Shown here: positions 60,759 to 64,000 of the stretch, piece by piece | How positions within the stretch are numbered: position 1 is the stretch's first letter | Layout of the letters: each line of letters begins with the position of its first letter | Assembly (NCBI GenBank): GCA_963662905.2 | Contig: CAXXFD010000002.1 | Location: forward strand, 434,001-498,000 | DNA from: G963662905 sp963662905 | GTDB lineage: Bacteria; Bacteroidota; Bacteroidia; Bacteroidales; WRLA01 | Reading direction: 5' to 3' | Length of the DNA: 64,000 nt | The notes under the pieces: model-generated | Seen by the model: the letters and a program-made list of their open reading frames with translations, nothing else | What the model was told of the DNA's origin: nothing | The model's database searches: none | Position numbers and translations under genes: made by a program

Positions 60759-61301
60759 TTATTTTTGATAAACAAAATTATGGTTAATTACAACATTATC
60801 ATAGAATAGGGTTCCATTCATCCGGCAGTAGAGTTTATAGAACCCATTGGGCAAATGTTCATTGGATATCGTAATAATATCTGAATCCGTTATAATAGAA
60901 AAAACAGGAGCTCCACCCGGCAGGACAGCTGATATATTCAAGTCGGCTTCCATCTGATGCATCAGGTTCGGATCAGAGACCGCCGGAACCAACCACACCT
61001 CTTTACTGATCGAGCTATCGGCTGAAGCCGGAACATTAAGAAAAACTTTAAAAAAGTCACTATTCGGGTTTGGGACCGCTCCAATTCCATAATTTTCAGG
61101 ATACTCCCCTAATTGTGTATAAACATTGGGTTCGCCATACGCCCCCATTGGAGTTGCATCAGGGGCACGCGCAATATAACCGGTAACTACCGGATGCTCT
61201 AATCCCGGTAAACGTAACGAGTCTTCTTCCTCTTCTTGGCAGGATTGCACTAAAAGGAACGCCATAGAAAGCATTGCTAAAACAATTATTCTTTTTATCA
61301 T
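60759..61301 (-). CDS. Lipoprotein of unknown function
   Basis: 180 residues with a lipobox (AFLLVQSC, Cys at about 21) and an acidic start of the mature part (QEEEEDSLRL), which in Bacteroidota favours surface exposure. The rest is beta-rich and contains GGAPVFSIITDSDIITIS. No family recognised. It is coupled to the downstream barrel gene, so the two may form an outer-membrane pair. Confidence 0.75.
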   Translation of the reverse strand: MIKRIIVLAMLSMAFLLVQSCQEEEEDSLRLPGLEHPVVTGYIARAPDATPMGAYGEPNVYTQLGEYPENYGIGAVPNPNSDFFKVFLNVPASADSSISKEVWLVPAVSDPNLMHQMEADLNISAVLPGGAPVFSIITDSDIITISNEHLPNGFYKLYCRMNGTLFYDNVVINHNFVYQK

Positions 61302-61513
61302 AATTAAAGTTTTAAAATCGCATCAAATATATACAAAAATTAATAAACAAAATCTAAATTTTTAACACAAGTTTATAAATAAGTGATCATCAACACCAAG
61401 AGTAAACCTGATTTTATATCTTAAAAAAGCCCAAAAATCTAAAAATTTGTACCTTCGCTGCAAGTAATTAGGTTTAATATTATTCTGTAATCAACTACAA
61501 ACCAAATAATTGT

Positions 61514-62782
61514 ATGAAAATACTTTTCAAAAATATTAAAGAACTCGTTCAGGTCGAAGATCAGCCGGTTCAATGGGTAGCAGGAAAAGACATGGCGCGT
61601 GTAGCCACGATCAAAAATGCCTGGCTGCTGGTGGATGGCGAATTGATCTCTGATTTTGGCTCCATGAGCGAAATCGGGAAAGCGGAACAAATCCTTGATA
61701 ATGAAGAAGAAGACGTCATGGAAATTGATGTTACAGGCCGCATGATCTTCCCTTCATTCTGCGATTCACATACGCACCTGGTATATGATGGCAGCCGCGA
61801 AATCGAGTATATCGACAAAATCAAAGGACTTTCCTACGAAGAAATCGCCAAAAGGGGTGGCGGCATTCTCAATTCTGCCAAACGGCTCCGCGCGGCTTCT
61901 GAAGAGGATTTGATTGAGCAAGCCTGGCAGCGCTTAGAGGAAATCAAATGGATGGGCACCGGAGCTGTGGAAATCAAAAGTGGCTATGGCCTGACCACAG
62001 AATCGGAGCTTAAAATGCTGCGCGTCATCAAAAAGCTCAAGGAAATCAGCCCTTTGACAATTAAAGCGACTTTCCTGGGCGCACACAGCATTCCGGAAGA
62101 ATTCCGCAACAATCAGGGCGAATATGTTGATTTGGTCATCAATGAAATGATCCCTCAGGTTGCATCCGAAGAATTGGCCGATTATATTGATGTATTCTGC
62201 GACCGTGGATTTTTCACGGTAGAGGAAACTGAAAAAATCCTCATGGCCGGAATGAAATACGGTATGCGGCCAAAAATCCATGCCAACGAACTGGATTATT
62301 CGGGTGGCATTCAGGCTGGTGTAAAATACAATGCCCTTTCTGTCGATCATCTCGAATATACCGGTGATGAAGAAATTGAAGCCCTTTTGGGATCTGAAAC
62401 CATGCCGACCATCCTGCCCGGTGCAGCCTTCTTCCTTGGAATGGAGTATGCTCCGGCACGCAAAATGATGGATGCCGGTTTGCCCGTTGCGCTGGCCAGC
62501 GATTATAATCCGGGCTCCTCCCCTTCCGGGAATATGCAGTTTATCCAGTCGATGGGATGCATCAAATACAAAATGCTGCCCGAAGAAGTGATCAATGCCA
62601 CCACCATCAATACAGCTTATGCCATGGGTCTTGAGGAAGAGCTGGGAAGCATTGCACGTGGCAAAAAGGCAAATATTTTTGTAACAGCAGAAATCCCCAC
62701 AATCGAATTTATGCCGTATGCTTATGGCAGTAATAAGGTGGAGATGGTGATGCTGAATGGCGAAATTCAATCCCAGGAATAA
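61514..62782 (+). CDS. hutI: Imidazolonepropionase
   Basis: 422 residues, amidohydrolase fold. Metal ligands in CDSHTHLVYDGSRE (HxH), histidine in ATFLGAHSIP, HANELDYSGG and VDHLEYTGD, and ALASDYNPGSSPSGNMQ near the active site. It opens the imidazolone ring to N-formimino-glutamate, step 3 of histidine breakdown. The next clear gene, ftcD, handles that product, so the two belong to one pathway. Confidence 0.95.
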   Translation: MKILFKNIKELVQVEDQPVQWVAGKDMARVATIKNAWLLVDGELISDFGSMSEIGKAEQILDNEEEDVMEIDVTGRMIFPSFCDSHTHLVYDGSREIEYIDKIKGLSYEEIAKRGGGILNSAKRLRAASEEDLIEQAWQRLEEIKWMGTGAVEIKSGYGLTTESELKMLRVIKKLKEISPLTIKATFLGAHSIPEEFRNNQGEYVDLVINEMIPQVASEELADYIDVFCDRGFFTVEETEKILMAGMKYGMRPKIHANELDYSGGIQAGVKYNALSVDHLEYTGDEEIEALLGSETMPTILPGAAFFLGMEYAPARKMMDAGLPVALASDYNPGSSPSGNMQFIQSMGCIKYKMLPEEVINATTINTAYAMGLEEELGSIARGKKANIFVTAEIPTIEFMPYAYGSNKVEMVMLNGEIQSQE

Positions 62783-63026
62783 TGTTTGTCCAGAATGCCC
62801 GCTAAGTTCGTTATGCTTGTTTTCGGTTGGAAAGAACTGTTTTAAAGAGGGCTTCTCGGCTTGGTTCGGCTACGCTCACCACGAGACGCTCGAAGACCTT
62901 AAAAAGCGCTTCATAAGAGGAAATGAGACCAAGCATGAGGAATCTGGAAGGAAACATCTGTTTAAAATGCCAATCAAACAACTTTATACGAAATTCCGTG
63001 TAAAATCAAATTTAAAAAACAACTGA
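62757..63026 (+). CDS. Small cysteine-containing protein overlapping hutI
   Basis: 89 residues. Starts MAKFNPRNNVCPECPLSSLC, with CPxCPLxxLC and a later NCFKEGF, then a charged helix (HHETLEDLKKRFIRGNETK) and a basic tail. It overlaps the end of hutI by 26 bp. Much of it is encoded in a dispersed repeat shared with 17690-17790, where no gene is open. It may be a repeat-derived reading rather than a real gene. Confidence 0.4.
   Translation: MAKFNPRNNVCPECPLSSLCLFSVGKNCFKEGFSAWFGYAHHETLEDLKKRFIRGNETKHEESGRKHLFKMPIKQLYTKFRVKSNLKNN
62855..62945. repeat. Dispersed repeat (copy b)
   Basis: TGGTTCGGCTACGCTCACC and CACGAGACGCTCGAAGACCT followed by AGCGCT and CCAAGCAT match copy a near 17.7 kb. It lies inside the small cysteine-containing reading frame. 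Confidence 0.6.
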
Positions 63027-63042
63027 CTAAAACCATTATAAA

Positions 63043-64000
63043 ATGAAACAACTTATCGAATGTGTTCCCAATTTCAGTGAAGGAAATGATATGGGAATCA
63101 TCAATCAGATTACATCCGAAATTAAAAACTCGGAAGGTGTCCGCCTGCTGGATGTTGATCCGGGCAAAGCCACTAACCGCACAGTAGTTACTTTTGTGGG
63201 CACACCCGACGAAGTACTTGATGCTGCTGTAAAAGCCATTAAGAAAGCTTCAGAGCTCATTGATATGCGCAAGCATTCAGGCGCACACCCACGTTTTGGC
63301 GCAACCGATGTTTGCCCGCTGATTCCTGTGTCGAACATCACGATGGAAGAAACTGTGGAATATGCCCGCAAACTGGCCAAACGCATTGGCGAAGAACTGG
63401 GAATTCCGGTATTTTGCTATGAATTTGCTGCTTTTGAAGAAAAGCGCCGCAACCTGGCATCATGCCGTGCCGGCGAATACGAAGCAGTGGCAGAACGCAT
63501 CGTTACCGAAGAATGGAAGCCTGATTTCGGCCCCAACGAATTTACCGAAGCCGTAGCCAAAAGCGGCGTTACTGCAGTAGGCGCCCGTAATTTCCTGGTG
63601 GCCTACAACATCAACCTCAACACCACATCTACCCGCCGTGCCAACTCAATTGCTTTTGACGTGCGTGAACGCGGAAGGGTAAAGCGCGAAGGCAATCCGA
63701 TTACCGGTAAAATTATTAAAGATGAAAAAGGAAATCCTGTTTATACACCCGGTTCCCTAAAATCAGTAAAAGCGATTGGCTGGTTTATTGAAGAATTTGG
63801 CGTAGCGCAGATTTCCATGAACCTGACCGATATAGGTGTTACCAGCATACACGAAGCTTTTGACGAAGTAGAACGCAGGGCAACAGCGCGCGGAATCCGT
63901 GTTACCGGTTCTGAAATTGTGGGTGTGGTGCCGCTAAAAGCCATGCTCGATGCAGGAAAACACTACTTGCGCAAGCAGCAACGCTCAACCGGCGTTTCTG
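63043..64000 (+). CDS. ftcD: Glutamate formimidoyltransferase (partial, cut by window edge)
   Basis: 319 residues are visible. The start MKQLIECVPNFSEGNDMGII is typical; RKHSGAHPRFGATDVCPLIP holds the active-site histidine region, and GVTAVGARNFLVAYNINLNT is conserved in the formimidoyltransferase N- and C-subdomains. It moves the formimino group of N-formimino-glutamate to tetrahydrofolate. Whether a cyclodeaminase domain follows cannot be seen. Confidence 0.95.
   Translation, partial: MKQLIECVPNFSEGNDMGIINQITSEIKNSEGVRLLDVDPGKATNRTVVTFVGTPDEVLDAAVKAIKKASELIDMRKHSGAHPRFGATDVCPLIPVSNITMEETVEYARKLAKRIGEELGIPVFCYEFAAFEEKRRNLASCRAGEYEAVAERIVTEEWKPDFGPNEFTEAVAKSGVTAVGARNFLVAYNINLNTTSTRRANSIAFDVRERGRVKREGNPITGKIIKDEKGNPVYTPGSLKSVKAIGWFIEEFGVAQISMNLTDIGVTSIHEAFDEVERRATARGIRVTGSEIVGVVPLKAMLDAGKHYLRKQQRSTGVS

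Noticed and set aside
1..64000. tRNA or rRNA genes
   Set aside because: I looked for tRNA-like arms and rRNA cores by eye and saw none, though a tRNA could be missed without a covariance scan.

Overview
The window comes from a Bacteroidota chromosome, probably a free-living or environmental member of Bacteroidia or a relative. The evidence is several proteins with type IX secretion (T9SS) C-terminal sorting tails, lipoproteins with Bacteroidota-style lipoboxes, promoters with the TAnnTTTG -7 box, LruC/DUF4114 and DUF4421 families, AT-rich spacers and weak Shine-Dalgarno signals. No rRNA, tRNA or CRISPR array was seen.

Layout. 1-1.8 kb: a secreted beta-propeller protein under a cobalamin riboswitch. 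2.1-3.6 kb: a small membrane protein, a flavodoxin-like protein and an unknown membrane protein. 3.7-15.4 kb: two inverted copies of a 1.9-kb insertion sequence, each with its own 8-bp target duplication. They bracket a housekeeping segment (YigZ, Dus, a TrpF-like protein, an ABC-F ATPase, a LruC lipoprotein, a DUF3052-like protein) and a 22 x 22-bp tandem array. 15.7-17.2 kb: a second transposase type. 18-23 kb: RNA-binding protein, aminotransferase, an ECF sigma / anti-sigma / periplasmic protein operon and a VWA protein. 23-28.4 kb: a NagZ-beta-lactamase fusion, a CDF metal exporter, an unknown membrane protein and a rhomboid protease. 28.5-35.4 kb: a repeat-flanked DUF4143 ATPase, PyrI-PyrB, a cyclic-2,3-diphosphoglycerate synthetase-like P-loop protein and an alpha-galactosidase-like lipoprotein with two small downstream genes. 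35.5-42.6 kb: three consecutive histidine kinase/receiver proteins.

43.1-51.4 kb is the accessory region and the most interesting part. Four to five folded AAC...GTT sites lie in one orientation (minus strand) between small unrelated genes. For three segments the terminal box at one end is the exact reverse complement (9 nt) of the box at the other end, which is the signature of integron gene cassettes. A group II intron 5' fragment sits inside one site, an IS91-like element with a tyrosine recombinase abuts another, and a second tyrosine recombinase with two N-terminal HARP-like modules lies at the array edge behind a perfect 21-bp-arm palindrome. Beyond it is a 1-kb gene-free stretch of short repeats and hairpins.

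51.5-64 kb returns to chromosome: a propeller-DUF4114 lipoprotein, a nucleoid-associated protein, DUF4421 protein, uracil-DNA glycosylase, small lipoprotein, outer-membrane proteins, a 42-bp tandem repeat, a T9SS protein and the start of a histidine-degradation cluster (hutI, ftcD).
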